Shown: positions 33,629 through 42,437 of the stretch, in pieces
Numbering within the stretch: position 1 is the first letter of the stretch
Layout of the letters: every line of letters starts with the position of its first letter
Assembly: GCA_900112915.1 (NCBI GenBank)
Contig: FONK01000010.1
Coordinates: 1 to 64,000, forward strand
Length of the DNA stretch: 64,000 nt
DNA from: Peptostreptococcaceae bacterium pGA-8
GTDB taxonomy: Bacteria > Bacillota > Clostridia > Peptostreptococcales > Anaerovoracaceae
Direction: 5' to 3'
Position numbers and translations under genes: made by a program
The notes under the pieces: model-generated
The model's database searches: none
What the model saw: only the letters and a program-made list of their open reading frames with translations
Told to the model about the DNA's origin: nothing

Positions 33629-35479
33629 TTAGCCGTTTAAAGTCTCAAGAGCCAATCTGTATCCTTCAAAGCCCATGCCGGAAATCACTTTCACAGCCAT
33701 GGAGCCTGTCAGAGTTTTCCTTCTAAACTCCTCTCGCTCTTCAATGTTGGTCAAATGAACCTCACAACAAGGCAATGCTACTGCTTTCAGTGCATCTAAA
33801 ATAGCAACGGAGGTATATCCGTACCCTGCCGGATTAATTACTATGCCGTCATACATTTCAGCAGCCTCCTGAATTTTATCAACAATTTCTCCTTCATGGT
33901 TGCTCTGATAGATTTCTATACTTATATTCATATCATCGGCTACGCCGTTAACATAATTTTCTAAATCAGCATAGGTTTCTGCACCATAAATATCCGGCTC
34001 CCTTGTTCCCAAAAGATTTAAGTTGGGTCCGTTTATAACTAAAAAGCTCTTTCTGAAATCCACATTATTGGATATATCGAAATCCGACCAAGCTTCATAA
34101 ATAGGATTTCTCTTGTCTAAAAGCTTCTCCATGTTAGTCCCCTTTAGTGGTGGCCTATGATGATTTGACAGCTTTTCCAAATCCCTTGTTATATGAATCA
34201 CAACACCGTTTTGTCTCAATAGATTTTTGTTTTCAGGAAGGTCTATAACGCCTTCACCGGTAGCTATAACCTGGCCCTGATTTTTTGTAACATCCTTTAA
34301 GATCTGGTTCTCCATAACCTTAAATCTTTCAATGCCGTACTCTTCAATGTAATCCTTTGGAACCATTCCGTGTCGGCTGATGAATATTCTGTCCGTGTCC
34401 ATAAGCTTAAGCCCCTGTACATTGGCAATTCTTCTTCCCATAAAGCTTTTGCCACTTCCCGGCATACCTATGAGACATCTATTGAGCAGCTTTGCCAGAA
34501 CCTTATCTATTACATCTTCAATATCGCCCTCTTCAAGATTTCCCTTGCAGAAAATCTCCGCTGCCTTACCTGCCTGCGCCACCAGCATTTCCAGACCTGT
34601 AGCGGTCTTTAGTTCTCTGTCCTCAGCTTCTAAAATCAATGCTGTCTTATACGGGTTATAGATTACATCGACGACTGCCTCCAGGCTGTTAAAGCCCTCC
34701 AGAGAAATAGGCTTATCTCCATTATTTGGATACATTCCCACAGGAGTGGCATTTACAATAATTTCAGCGTCCTTAAATTTATCCAGATTCTGATAATTGC
34801 TTTCTCCGTTTCTCGATATTAACTCAATATTTGAAGCACCCATATCGGTTAATACAGCCTTACAGGTGTATGCAGCTCCGCCTTTTCCCAGAATTGCAAC
34901 CTTCTTTCCCGGTACATCTATGTTGTTTTTTTCGATTATGTACTGAAATCCGAAATAGTCAGTATTATATCCGGTTAGGCTTCCGTCAATTTCCCGCTTA
35001 ACAGTATTTACATTACCCAGAGCATAGCATTCAGGCGATAGCTGATCGCATAGTGTAAACACTCTCTTCTTATACGGCATTGTAATATTAAAGCCGTCAT
35101 AAGCAAGATTTTTCAATAAACTTGGTAATTCATCTTCAGAAACGGGACAAAGTCTGTATTCATAATCGCCCCAGAAGCTGTGAATCAAAGGAGATAAACT
35201 TTTAATTTCTTTGCCGCTTATTAGCCCAAAGGTGCCCGCATTGATGATGCCGGCCTGGTAGTCCTTGGAAGCATCCAAAATAGCTCTGAAAACCGCCCCG
35301 TCATAGACATTTGCCTTCTTGAGAATCTCCATTTCTCTTTCGTTATCGAAAATCTCCAAGCCTTGACTCTTCTTATATCTTGAAATCTCCGTAACCAGCT
35401 CTCTTCTTTCAGCAAGAAGGCTTGATATTTTATCGTCAACCTTATCAATTTCTCTTCTGATATTTTTTATATCCTTCAT
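33629..35479 (-). CDS. Four-domain fusion: chorismate mutase, shikimate dehydrogenase, shikimate kinase, type II dehydroquinase
   Basis: 616 residues from the ATG at 35479, which has AGGAG seven bases upstream; the in-frame ATG at 35512 lies inside aroA. Residues 1-75: AroQ-class chorismate mutase (IRREIDKVDDKI, LLAERRELVTEI, NEREMEIL). 80-330: AroE with shikimate-binding NITMPYK (K137), NTD (D174) and a nucleotide site LGKGGAAYT. 333-475: AroK with P-loop IGMPGSGKS (337-345) and DTD (361-363). 478-616: dehydroquinase with NGPNLNLLGTREPDIYG, QSNHEG and EVHLTNIEEREEFR. Odd points: the kinase FRxxE arginine is lysine (K387) and its GGG loop reads GEG (408-410). In the dehydroquinase the catalytic histidine of the usual YTHTSVA motif is tyrosine (Y555, in GYGYTSVA). 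The last domain may be inactive. Confidence 0.9.
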   Translation of the reverse strand: MKDIKNIRREIDKVDDKISSLLAERRELVTEISRYKKSQGLEIFDNEREMEILKKANVYDGAVFRAILDASKDYQAGIINAGTFGLISGKEIKSLSPLIHSFWGDYEYRLCPVSEDELPSLLKNLAYDGFNITMPYKKRVFTLCDQLSPECYALGNVNTVKREIDGSLTGYNTDYFGFQYIIEKNNIDVPGKKVAILGKGGAAYTCKAVLTDMGASNIELISRNGESNYQNLDKFKDAEIIVNATPVGMYPNNGDKPISLEGFNSLEAVVDVIYNPYKTALILEAEDRELKTATGLEMLVAQAGKAAEIFCKGNLEEGDIEDVIDKVLAKLLNRCLIGMPGSGKSFMGRRIANVQGLKLMDTDRIFISRHGMVPKDYIEEYGIERFKVMENQILKDVTKNQGQVIATGEGVIDLPENKNLLRQNGVVIHITRDLEKLSNHHRPPLKGTNMEKLLDKRNPIYEAWSDFDISNNVDFRKSFLVINGPNLNLLGTREPDIYGAETYADLENYVNGVADDMNISIEIYQSNHEGEIVDKIQEAAEMYDGIVINPAGYGYTSVAILDALKAVALPCCEVHLTNIEEREEFRRKTLTGSMAVKVISGMGFEGYRLALETLNG

Positions 35480-35489
35480 TAATAATCTC

Positions 35490-36743
35490 CTATGCTCTTC
35501 CAATATTCCCATCTAATTCAGCCTTATGTAATTGGGCAAAAAATCCCGGATAAGATTTGTTTATATTTTCCCAACCATCTATAAGAATCGGATCCTTTGT
35601 CAGGAAGGATGCCAATACAGCCATCATCACCATTCTATGATCTTTAGTAGAAATATATATAAATTCCGGTGTCGAATTTTCAGCATCGCCCTGATTCATT
35701 CCGGTAATTCTAAGGGTGCCGTCCTCATATGTGAATTCACCGCCACACGCCTTTAGAATCTCCTGAATGCCGGAAATCCTGTCGCTTTCCTTATTTCTAA
35801 GAAACTCAATATTTTCTATTACGGTTTCTCCCTCTCTTGCCATAGCCATAACAGCAACTATAGGTACTAAATCCGGCGTAGTTGAACCGTCAATTACAAC
35901 CTTTCCTTCCCCTCGCATAAGCTTTATATATTCGACAATTTTCCTATCTGCCTGCAAGGATACGGTGTTGAGTCCCTTAATCAGAAATCTGTTTCCTGTT
36001 ATCTGCTCCGCTCCCAGCCAAAAGGCGCCATTGGACCAGTCGCCTTCAATGCTGTAGCTTTCCGGCCCTCTGAACTGCTGGTCTCCGGGAATATGGAATT
36101 TAATCATTGAATCAGTTTCTTCCATTTTTATAATGCTGATCTCAAAATCATTTAATATATTTAGGGTCATATCTATATATGATCGTGAAACAATGGGCTT
36201 TTCAATAGTTAAGGTGCTATTTCCTCCTAAAATCGGCAATGCCATAAGAAGTCCGCTGGCAAACTGTGAGCTGTTTCTTCCGGATATGGAGTAATCGCCC
36301 CCCTTAAGCTGCCCACCTGTTCGGATTATGCCTTTTCCCTCATCGATAAAAAAATTGCATCCCCCTTTAGTCAGCGCCGTTGTCAGCTCCTTCAACGGTC
36401 TTGACAAAAGACATCCCTCTGTTCTGAACTCCGCACTGATGCCTAGAGCTGAAACAAGAGAAAGCATAAATCTAAGAGTTGCACCACTCTCTTTTATATC
36501 CAAAACCGGTATATAGTCCGGCACCTGTCTTCTCATAGCCTTTGCCTTTGCAGTCGCCATACATAGAGCCTCAACCCTGGCAAGGGACTCTTTTGTCGCT
36601 TCCATATCATCAGAAAGTCTAAACTCATCAAAATTCCATACAGGCACGCACCTACCATTTCCTTGCAGCTCCTTAATAAAGGAGCATATGCTAACCCTGT
36701 GATAGATGGATTTAGATGGAATTGCGTTAATAATCGTAGTCAT
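35490..36743 (-). CDS. aroA: 3-phosphoshikimate 1-carboxyvinyltransferase (EPSP synthase)
   Basis: About 417 residues. Joins shikimate-3-phosphate and phosphoenolpyruvate. Family blocks: IPSKSIYHRVSI (active Lys), DIKESGATLRFMLSL, SSQFASGLLMALPIL, DWSNGAFWLGA, TPDLVPIVAVMA, NKESDRI and STKDHRMVMMAV. Glycine is followed by alanine in the ESGATLR loop, where many enzymes have ESGSTLR or NAGTAMR. Of two nearby ATGs, 36743 is six bases after GGAGG while 36749 touches it. The fusion gene carrying the preceding and following pathway steps begins ten bases after its stop. Confidence 0.93.
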   Translation of the reverse strand: MTTIINAIPSKSIYHRVSICSFIKELQGNGRCVPVWNFDEFRLSDDMEATKESLARVEALCMATAKAKAMRRQVPDYIPVLDIKESGATLRFMLSLVSALGISAEFRTEGCLLSRPLKELTTALTKGGCNFFIDEGKGIIRTGGQLKGGDYSISGRNSSQFASGLLMALPILGGNSTLTIEKPIVSRSYIDMTLNILNDFEISIIKMEETDSMIKFHIPGDQQFRGPESYSIEGDWSNGAFWLGAEQITGNRFLIKGLNTVSLQADRKIVEYIKLMRGEGKVVIDGSTTPDLVPIVAVMAMAREGETVIENIEFLRNKESDRISGIQEILKACGGEFTYEDGTLRITGMNQGDAENSTPEFIYISTKDHRMVMMAVLASFLTKDPILIDGWENINKSYPGFFAQLHKAELDGNIGRA

Positions 36744-36866
36744 GTTCATCCTCCACGAGAATACAAATATACAGATATAATTATACCATAATTAACGGCA
36801 TAAAACAAAACCCCTTTCATCAGAATTTCCAATAAAAGAGGCTCTCGCTTTTAAGTATTATTCGAT

Positions 36867-37388
36867 TTATTTTTCTAAAAAGGTTTTTTGCACAAAATAT
36901 TGACTGGCGAAGGCAAAGCACGCAGCAAAGCAAATATTTCTCGGGTCCGCACTGTCTCTCTCCGGTTCCATACCGTAGCCATTAGCAGCACAAGCTGTAG
37001 CCTTTGTCAGCTTCCTACAGAAATTGTCATAGGACTCCTGAGGTGTATTGCTATCTATTGCCAGGGTTATCAGCTTGGATATTTCATCCATAGTAAACAC
37101 CGATTTTAACACAGCAATGACTATTAAGGATGCAACTGCCAGCTTATCATATCTCTTTTTTGTCGGTGCTTTTATAAAGGCTTTTTTTACATAATTGTTA
37201 ACCATAGTCCCGGTTATTATCTGCCCTTCAGCAGCTTCTCTTCCCAGCTCTCTTCTAAGCACATCATCTATATATGTCAGCATTTGATCCAAGTACAAAT
37301 CCACATTAGGCAGTTGATCCCAAAGCGGGAGCTCTATAATCTTGGCGCCATTTTTTTTGTTAACTATCTCTGCAACAGATTTCTCCAA
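36867..37388 (-). CDS. DUF1836 protein, putative helix-turn-helix regulator
   Basis: About 173 residues. The DUF1836 pattern is clear: LPLWDQLPNVDLYLDQMLTY, GTMVNNYVKKAFIKAPTKKRY and KLAVASLIVIAVLKSVFTMDEI. The second block looks like a MerR-type winged helix recognition region, so DNA binding is likely, though the family is uncharacterised. The start is uncertain: the frame is open to a GTG at 37442, but the likely minus-strand promoter (37433-37461) implies a start further in, either GTG 37400 or TTG 37388 with GAGAG upstream. The gene is divergent from an acyl-CoA ligase, with a perfect palindrome between them. Confidence 0.8.
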   Translation of the reverse strand: MEKSVAEIVNKKNGAKIIELPLWDQLPNVDLYLDQMLTYIDDVLRRELGREAAEGQIITGTMVNNYVKKAFIKAPTKKRYDKLAVASLIVIAVLKSVFTMDEISKLITLAIDSNTPQESYDNFCRKLTKATACAANGYGMEPERDSADPRNICFAACFAFASQYFVQKTFLEK

Positions 37389-37432
37389 TTTTTCTCTCAC
37401 TTTCCGCAATATTAGAATGTGTATTCGTTGTA

Positions 37433-37493
37433 AGCTTATCACAACATCTATACTTTGTCAACAGTTGACAGGGTTATAAAAATAGTGTAACAT
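37433..37493. promoter_or_regulatory. Divergent promoters sharing a perfect 15-base palindrome
   Basis: TGTCAACAGTTGACA (37456-37470) is a perfect inverted repeat whose right arm is the -35 (TTGACA) of a plus-strand promoter with TAACAT at 37488-37493 (17-base spacer). Its left arm is the -35 of a minus-strand promoter with TAAGCT at 37433-37438 (17-base spacer). A protein bound here would control both the DUF1836 gene and the acyl-CoA ligase. Confidence 0.6.
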
Positions 37494-37533
37494 AGTTTTG
37501 GTAACCAGATTATTTTTAGTGCATCCCTTGCGG

Positions 37534-37549
37534 CTTGTATTAGTACAAG
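37534..37549 (+). promoter_or_regulatory. Inverted repeat CTTGTA-TTAG-TACAAG in the acyl-CoA ligase leader
   Basis: Perfect six-base arms at 37534-37539 and 37544-37549, between the promoter and the start at 37618. Possible operator; no regulator can be assigned. Confidence 0.35.
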
Positions 37550-37617
37550 TTGCATAAATAGCAAAAATTTAATAGAATAAAATTGATAATTGAAAATTGA
37601 AAGGATCAAACAGTAAT

Positions 37618-39306
37618 ATGAATTTAAACCAGCTTTTTGAATATGAATACTCCCCTACCTTTAGAGATTTAGTTGAAAATTCCGCAAAGTCCTATGATCA
37701 GGATGATGCTTTCATATTAAAACATAAGGGCAAAGGAAAAGAAGTTTCTTACGAACACATCTCCTTTGCAGAGTTTAGAAATCAGGTTGAGGCTTTAGCA
37801 TGCGCATTCCATAAGGAAGGATATTCAGCGGAGCCAATTGCAGTTATCGGTAAAAACAGCTATAACTGGATTCTGACATACTTTGCTACTCTTTATCTTG
37901 GCAGCATAACTGTTCCTCTGGATAAGGCACTGCCCACAGGGGAGGCCATCTCCTCTATCAAGCGAAGCCATGCCAAGACATTGGTCTTCGACGCTGAAAT
38001 GGATGCCTTATCTAAGGAAGCAGCCTCCAGCTTCGGTGAGGCTCTAAACATTGTTTCCATGGACAGGCTCAGCGCCATGATTTCAGAAGGTAATGAGCTT
38101 ATTGAAAATGGCTATACAGAGCACAGGTCTATGGAAATAGATCCGGAAAAGCTGGCAGTTATTTTGTTTACCTCAGGAACAACATCAGCATCAAAGGCCG
38201 TAATGCTCAGCCAAAGAAATATTATGATAAATGTTTATGATGCTATAACTACAGAGCCTATTAGAAGAGGCGAAGTGAATATGGCGTTCCTGCCTTATCA
38301 CCATACCTTCGGAAGCGTAGGTCAGGTAGTTATGATCGCCGCCGGTCTTGTAACAACATATTGCGACGGCTTGAAATACATCCAGAAAAACATTGTAGAG
38401 TACAAGGTAAGCCTCTTTGTCGGTGTTCCTCTGTTAATCGAAGCAATATACAAAAAAATTATCGCTTCTGTCAAAAAGCAAAAGAAAGAAAAAAAGCTGG
38501 CTTTGGGAATTCTGCTTTCTAAAGGACTCAACAAGGTTGGTATAGATATTAGAAGAAAGCTGTTTAAAGAAATCCATGATCAGCTGGGCGGAAATTTGAA
38601 GTTCGTCATAAGCGGAGCCTCCGCAATCGACCCTAAGGTTGTTGAAGGGCTTAAAAACTTCGGTATCCTGGCTGTTCAAGGCTACGGCTTAACAGAAACC
38701 TCCCCTATTCTGGCTGCTGAAAACCCTGACAATATGAGAAGCGGTTCTGTTGGAAAGGCCATGCCTCATGTAGAGCTTAAGCTTGTAGATGTGAACGAAG
38801 AGGGTGTCGGTCAGCTTGTTGCAAGAGGTCCGAATATAATGGCCGGTTATTTTGAAAATCCGGAAGAAACGGCTAAGGTATTTAAGGACGGCTGGTTCTA
38901 TACCGGTGACCTGGCTACCATTGACAAAGACGGCTTTGTATTTATCAAGGGCAGAGAAAAGAATGTTATCGTGTTGAAAAACGGTAAGAACGTTTATCCT
39001 GAAGAGTTGGAAACCCTTGTAGCTAACCTTCCTTTCGTTGAAGAGGTATTTGTTTTCGGTGAAGAAAAGGGCGAGAATGACTTGGTCGTTTCTGCTAAAA
39101 TCGTCTATAAACCTGACTACCTGAAGGAATATGCAGGCGTAGAAACTCATGAGGAGGTTGAGAAGATAATCAGAGAGGCTGTTGATAAAATCAATGATAC
39201 AATGCCGGCTTATAAGCACATTAAGCGACTGATTTTAACTGACCAGCCTATGATTAAGACAACTACCGGAAAGGTAAAGCGTTTTGAAGAGGTAAAAGCT
39301 CTATAA
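37618..39306 (+). CDS. AMP-forming acyl-CoA/fatty acid ligase
   Basis: 562 residues of the ANL superfamily. Activates a carboxylic acid, most likely a long-chain fatty acid, to the adenylate and then to the CoA thioester. Motifs: ILFTSGTTSASKAVMLSQRN (phosphate loop; the usual glycine-proline part reads SAS), AVQGYGLTETSPI, GWFYTGDLATID, GREKNVIVLKNGKNVYPEELE, and the catalytic lysine in TTTGKVKRFEE. No membrane segment is evident. ATG 37618 is used because AAAGGA lies 12 bases upstream; a TTG at 37597 precedes that site. Regulation by the palindromic intergenic region is likely. Confidence 0.9.
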   Translation: MNLNQLFEYEYSPTFRDLVENSAKSYDQDDAFILKHKGKGKEVSYEHISFAEFRNQVEALACAFHKEGYSAEPIAVIGKNSYNWILTYFATLYLGSITVPLDKALPTGEAISSIKRSHAKTLVFDAEMDALSKEAASSFGEALNIVSMDRLSAMISEGNELIENGYTEHRSMEIDPEKLAVILFTSGTTSASKAVMLSQRNIMINVYDAITTEPIRRGEVNMAFLPYHHTFGSVGQVVMIAAGLVTTYCDGLKYIQKNIVEYKVSLFVGVPLLIEAIYKKIIASVKKQKKEKKLALGILLSKGLNKVGIDIRRKLFKEIHDQLGGNLKFVISGASAIDPKVVEGLKNFGILAVQGYGLTETSPILAAENPDNMRSGSVGKAMPHVELKLVDVNEEGVGQLVARGPNIMAGYFENPEETAKVFKDGWFYTGDLATIDKDGFVFIKGREKNVIVLKNGKNVYPEELETLVANLPFVEEVFVFGEEKGENDLVVSAKIVYKPDYLKEYAGVETHEEVEKIIREAVDKINDTMPAYKHIKRLILTDQPMIKTTTGKVKRFEEVKAL

Positions 39307-39366
39307 AAGATGCTTTTAAGCCGATAATTTTCACCTTAAAATTTACCCTTAAATTTCATAAATATA

Positions 39367-39395
39367 TTGCATTTAGTCACTATTGATGTTATTAT
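39367..39395 (+). promoter_or_regulatory. Sigma-70 promoter for the P-type ATPase
   Basis: TTGCAT (39367-39372), 17-base spacer, TATTAT (39390-39395), 35 bases before the riboswitch. Confidence 0.55.
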
Positions 39396-39427
39396 AGCAT
39401 TTAATCGAATAACCCGACTTATATATG

Positions 39428-39515
39428 TAAAGGGGAGTAGCCGGCAAGATAAGCTCTTGCAGTACTATGCGTCAATACACGGTGATTCAGTTCACCCGCA
39501 ATTACTTGAAATGGC
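39428..39515 (+). ncRNA. yybP-ykoY (manganese-sensing) riboswitch
   Basis: The family signature AAAGGGGAGTAGC starts at 39429. It is followed by a variable stem, the second conserved loop GCGTCAATACACGGTGA, the CACCCGC strand, and the closing ATGGCGAGACT. This class binds Mn2+ across two loops and typically turns on exporters. Downstream are an intrinsic terminator and a cation-pumping P-type ATPase, exactly the expected arrangement. Confidence 0.9.
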
Positions 39516-39553
39516 GAGACTTTTAGATAATCATATCTAGAGGTCTCTTTATT
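39516..39553 (+). terminator. Terminator of the yybP-ykoY expression platform
   Basis: GAGACTTTTAGATA (39516-39529) pairs with TATCTAGAGGTCTC (39534-39547) apart from a small internal bulge, followed by TTTATTTTT. The 5' arm overlaps the end of the aptamer, so ligand binding can prevent terminator formation. Confidence 0.85.
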
Positions 39554-39574
39554 TTTATCTATTACGGAGGATTT

Positions 39575-42154
39575 ATGTATTATTCAAAGGAAGCAAAGGA
39601 AGTCCTTTCCCAGCTCAACTCATCCACCTCAGGCTTAACCGATGAAGCGGTCATTGCCAATAGGGATGCCTATGGTGAGAACAAGCTCTATGAAAAGAAA
39701 AAGAAAAGCCTGCCTGCAATATTTTTTGAGCAGTTTAAAGATTTTCTCGTTATTATTCTAATCATTGCAGCCATCATCTCCATGGCAACAAAAAATGCCG
39801 AAAGTGCAGCTGTAATATGCGTTGTACTCATTCTAAATGCAGTACTTGGCACAGTACAATATGTAAAGGCGGAAAAGTCCTTGGATAGCTTGAAAAACCT
39901 CTCTGCTCCGATGGCAAAGGTAATAAGAAACGGTATCAAGCTGGAAATCCCGGCAGTTGAACTGGTTGTCGGTGATATAATCACACTTGAGGCCGGAGAT
40001 ATTGTTCCCGGAGACGGTAGAATAGTAGATAACTTTTCACTTAAGGTAAACGAAAGCGCCCTAACCGGAGAATCTGAAAGTGTGGATAAGTCATCTGAAG
40101 TCATTACATCTGAACAGGTCGCTCTCGGTGATCAAATCAATATGGTGTTTTCAGGCTCTCTCGTAACCTATGGCAGAGCAACTGTGGTAGTTACAGCTGT
40201 CGGATTAGGCACCGAACTAGGTAAAATAGCAAGGCTGATGAATGATGTTGAAGAAAAGAAGACCCCTCTTCAAGTTACGATGGATAAATTCAGCAGAACC
40301 CTATCCATCGGCATAATCATTCTATGTGGGTTGATTTTTGCCCTTAATGTGTACAGAGGCATGGCCATTACAGATTCCATGCTCTTTGCTGTGGCTCTAG
40401 CTGTTGCAGCAATTCCGGAAGCTCTTTCATCTATAATTACCATATCCCTTGCAATCGGGACCTCAAGAATGGCGGATGAAAATGCAATCATAAAGCAACT
40501 AAGCGCAGTGGAGGGCCTTGGAAGCGTATCCATCATATGCTCTGACAAAACCGGAACCCTGACGCAAAATAAAATGACAGTAGAAAATACCTACTGCAAA
40601 AACTCAGATGACGAGAAAATGCTGCTTACAGCATCTATTTTGTGCAACGACACCTCTATCATAGATGGACTGACAACAGGAGACCCTACGGAAACCGCCC
40701 TTGTAGACTATTATATGAAGTCACATTCCGACTACGAAAAGATTAAGGAAATGTATCCGCGAATCGGTGAAATTCCTTTCGACTCAGATAGAAAGCTCAT
40801 GAGCACAATGCATTTAATTGATGGGGAACTGGTACTGTTTACCAAAGGTGCTCTTGATGTAATGCTGGACAGAACTTCCAACTTAAGTGAAGCTGACAAA
40901 GAAGCCATTCGCCAAATCAATTTTGATTGGTCAAACCAAGGTCTCAGAGTTTTAGCCTTCGCTAAAAAAATCTTAGCCAGAGAAGATAATCTTGGTCTTG
41001 ATGATGAGTTCGATCTGGAATTCATCGGCTTAATGTCCGAAATGGATCCGCCTAGGGTGGAATCGGCCAAGGCGGTTGCTGACTGTCTGGCAGCAGGAAT
41101 AAAACCGATTATGATAACAGGTGACCACAAGGTTACAGCTTCAGCTATTGCGAGGAAAATAGGAATTATGAAGGATGGTGACCTGGCAATTACAGGTCCT
41201 GAGCTGGAGGCCATGTCAGATGATGAACTTATGGAAAAGCTGGCAAGCATTTCAGTCTATGCTCGTGTTTCCCCAACGGACAAAATACGCATAGTAAAGG
41301 CTTGGCAAAGTCTTGATAATATCGTCGCAATGACCGGTGACGGAGTAAATGATGCTCCTGCCTTAAAGAATGCTGATGTCGGAGTTGCCATGGGTATCAC
41401 AGGTACTGAGGTATCAAAGGATGCGGCTTCAATGATTTTAACTGACGACAACTTTGCTACAATTATCAAATCTGTCTTAAATGGAAGAAACATCTATGCT
41501 AATATTAAAAATGCGATTAAGTTTCTTCTTTCAGGCAATACGGCAGGAATTTTCGTTGTTTTATATGCGGCACTTACTGCCCTGCCGACACCGTTTTCTG
41601 CGGTTCATCTTTTGTTTATAAATTTGGTTACAGACTCTTTGCCGGCTTTGGCTATAAGTATGGAGCCTATGAACACGAGGCTTATTCACGAAAAACCACG
41701 TCCTCGAAATGAGTCTATTCTAACGGGAAGATCCATTGCAGAAATAATAATCCAAGGACTTTTAATAGGTGCTGCAACTGTCTGTGCATTCTATATCGGT
41801 CTTGGACAGTTCCCTTGGGAGCTTATGGGAATGAAGCCTGTTTCCGGCATTATCGGCAAGGAGGTGGCCATGACCATGGCATTTGCCTGCCTATGTCTCG
41901 CAAGACTTTGGCACGGCTTTAACTCCAGGGGCTCAGCATCAATATTCAAGCTGGGAGTTTTCACCAATATATACACAATCGGAGCCTTCTTTGTAGGTGC
42001 GGCTCTGCTGTTTATAATACTGGTTACACCGTCCTTTGGAAGGGCATTTACCATTGCACCTTTAAGTGGTGAGCAAATGATTGCCCTCTCTATATTAGCA
42101 ATTGTTCCTACAATTTTAATTCAAATTTATAAAATTTTTGTTGACAGAGAGTAA
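39575..42154 (+). CDS. Cation-transporting P-type (P2A-like) ATPase, probable Mn2+/Ca2+ exporter
   Basis: 859 residues. Cation_ATPase_N region at the start, TGES (164-167) in the actuator domain, phosphorylated D324 in CSDKTGTLTQNKM, KGALDVML in the nucleotide domain, TGDGVNDAPALKNADVGVAMG, and about ten membrane spans. The metal-binding helix reads AAIPEALSS (281-286 region). Calcium pumps usually read PEGLP there, and PEAL is what I recall for manganese-exporting relatives. With the yybP-ykoY leader this favours Mn2+ export. Calcium remains possible. Start ATG preceded by ACGGAGG. Its final codons also hold the -35 box of the next promoter. Confidence 0.9.
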   Translation: MYYSKEAKEVLSQLNSSTSGLTDEAVIANRDAYGENKLYEKKKKSLPAIFFEQFKDFLVIILIIAAIISMATKNAESAAVICVVLILNAVLGTVQYVKAEKSLDSLKNLSAPMAKVIRNGIKLEIPAVELVVGDIITLEAGDIVPGDGRIVDNFSLKVNESALTGESESVDKSSEVITSEQVALGDQINMVFSGSLVTYGRATVVVTAVGLGTELGKIARLMNDVEEKKTPLQVTMDKFSRTLSIGIIILCGLIFALNVYRGMAITDSMLFAVALAVAAIPEALSSIITISLAIGTSRMADENAIIKQLSAVEGLGSVSIICSDKTGTLTQNKMTVENTYCKNSDDEKMLLTASILCNDTSIIDGLTTGDPTETALVDYYMKSHSDYEKIKEMYPRIGEIPFDSDRKLMSTMHLIDGELVLFTKGALDVMLDRTSNLSEADKEAIRQINFDWSNQGLRVLAFAKKILAREDNLGLDDEFDLEFIGLMSEMDPPRVESAKAVADCLAAGIKPIMITGDHKVTASAIARKIGIMKDGDLAITGPELEAMSDDELMEKLASISVYARVSPTDKIRIVKAWQSLDNIVAMTGDGVNDAPALKNADVGVAMGITGTEVSKDAASMILTDDNFATIIKSVLNGRNIYANIKNAIKFLLSGNTAGIFVVLYAALTALPTPFSAVHLLFINLVTDSLPALAISMEPMNTRLIHEKPRPRNESILTGRSIAEIIIQGLLIGAATVCAFYIGLGQFPWELMGMKPVSGIIGKEVAMTMAFACLCLARLWHGFNSRGSASIFKLGVFTNIYTIGAFFVGAALLFIILVTPSFGRAFTIAPLSGEQMIALSILAIVPTILIQIYKIFVDRE

Positions 42155-42170
42155 GTATTTCTGTTATAAT
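42141..42170 (+). promoter_or_regulatory. Sigma-70 promoter of the T-box/trpB transcript, inside the end of the ATPase gene
   Basis: TTGACA (42141-42146) lies in the last codons of the ATPase gene, with an 18-base spacer and TATAAT (42165-42170) just past its stop. This gives trpB its own promoter. Confidence 0.75.
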
Positions 42171-42189
42171 CACGGAAATTAAATATTGT

Positions 42190-42430
42190 TTAATAAAATA
42201 AACCGTTGATGGAGAGTAAGTAAGGTTTGTAAATCCCTTTTCAGAGAGCTGTGTATGGTGTGATGCAGTACTGGGACCAAGCCCCAATGGACTTCAGAGG
42301 GCAATCCGAAAAACATATTTTTATGTTCAGTAGGTGCGACGGAGTGATTGACCGTAAGAACTAATCGGCGTGTGATGGCACGCACTGAGAGAACACATTT
42401 TTTGTGTTAAGCCGGGTGGCAACGCAGGTG
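42190..42430 (+). ncRNA. T-box leader, tryptophan-type candidate
   Basis: T-box features in order: the opening stem with GATGGAGAGTAAG, the AGAGAGCTG motif at 42243-42251 (stem I), a specifier region CCAATGGAC whose central TGG (42288-42290) is the tryptophan codon, the AACAC segment of stem III, and the T-box sequence GCCGGGTGGCAACGC (42411-42425) that pairs with the uncharged tRNA acceptor end. Uncharged tRNA-Trp would stabilise the antiterminator and allow trpB expression. The specifier was placed by eye. Confidence 0.9.
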
Positions 42431-42437
42431 AACTATA

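Noticed and set aside
35480-35512. Earlier start of the shikimate fusion inside aroA
   Set aside because: The AGGAG seven bases before ATG 35479 lies within this extension and marks the later start.
28089-37549. Shared CTTGTA/TACAAG half-sites at 28089-28108 and 37534-37549 as one regulon
   Set aside because: The spacing between half-sites differs (eight versus four bases), so one regulator for both is not supported.
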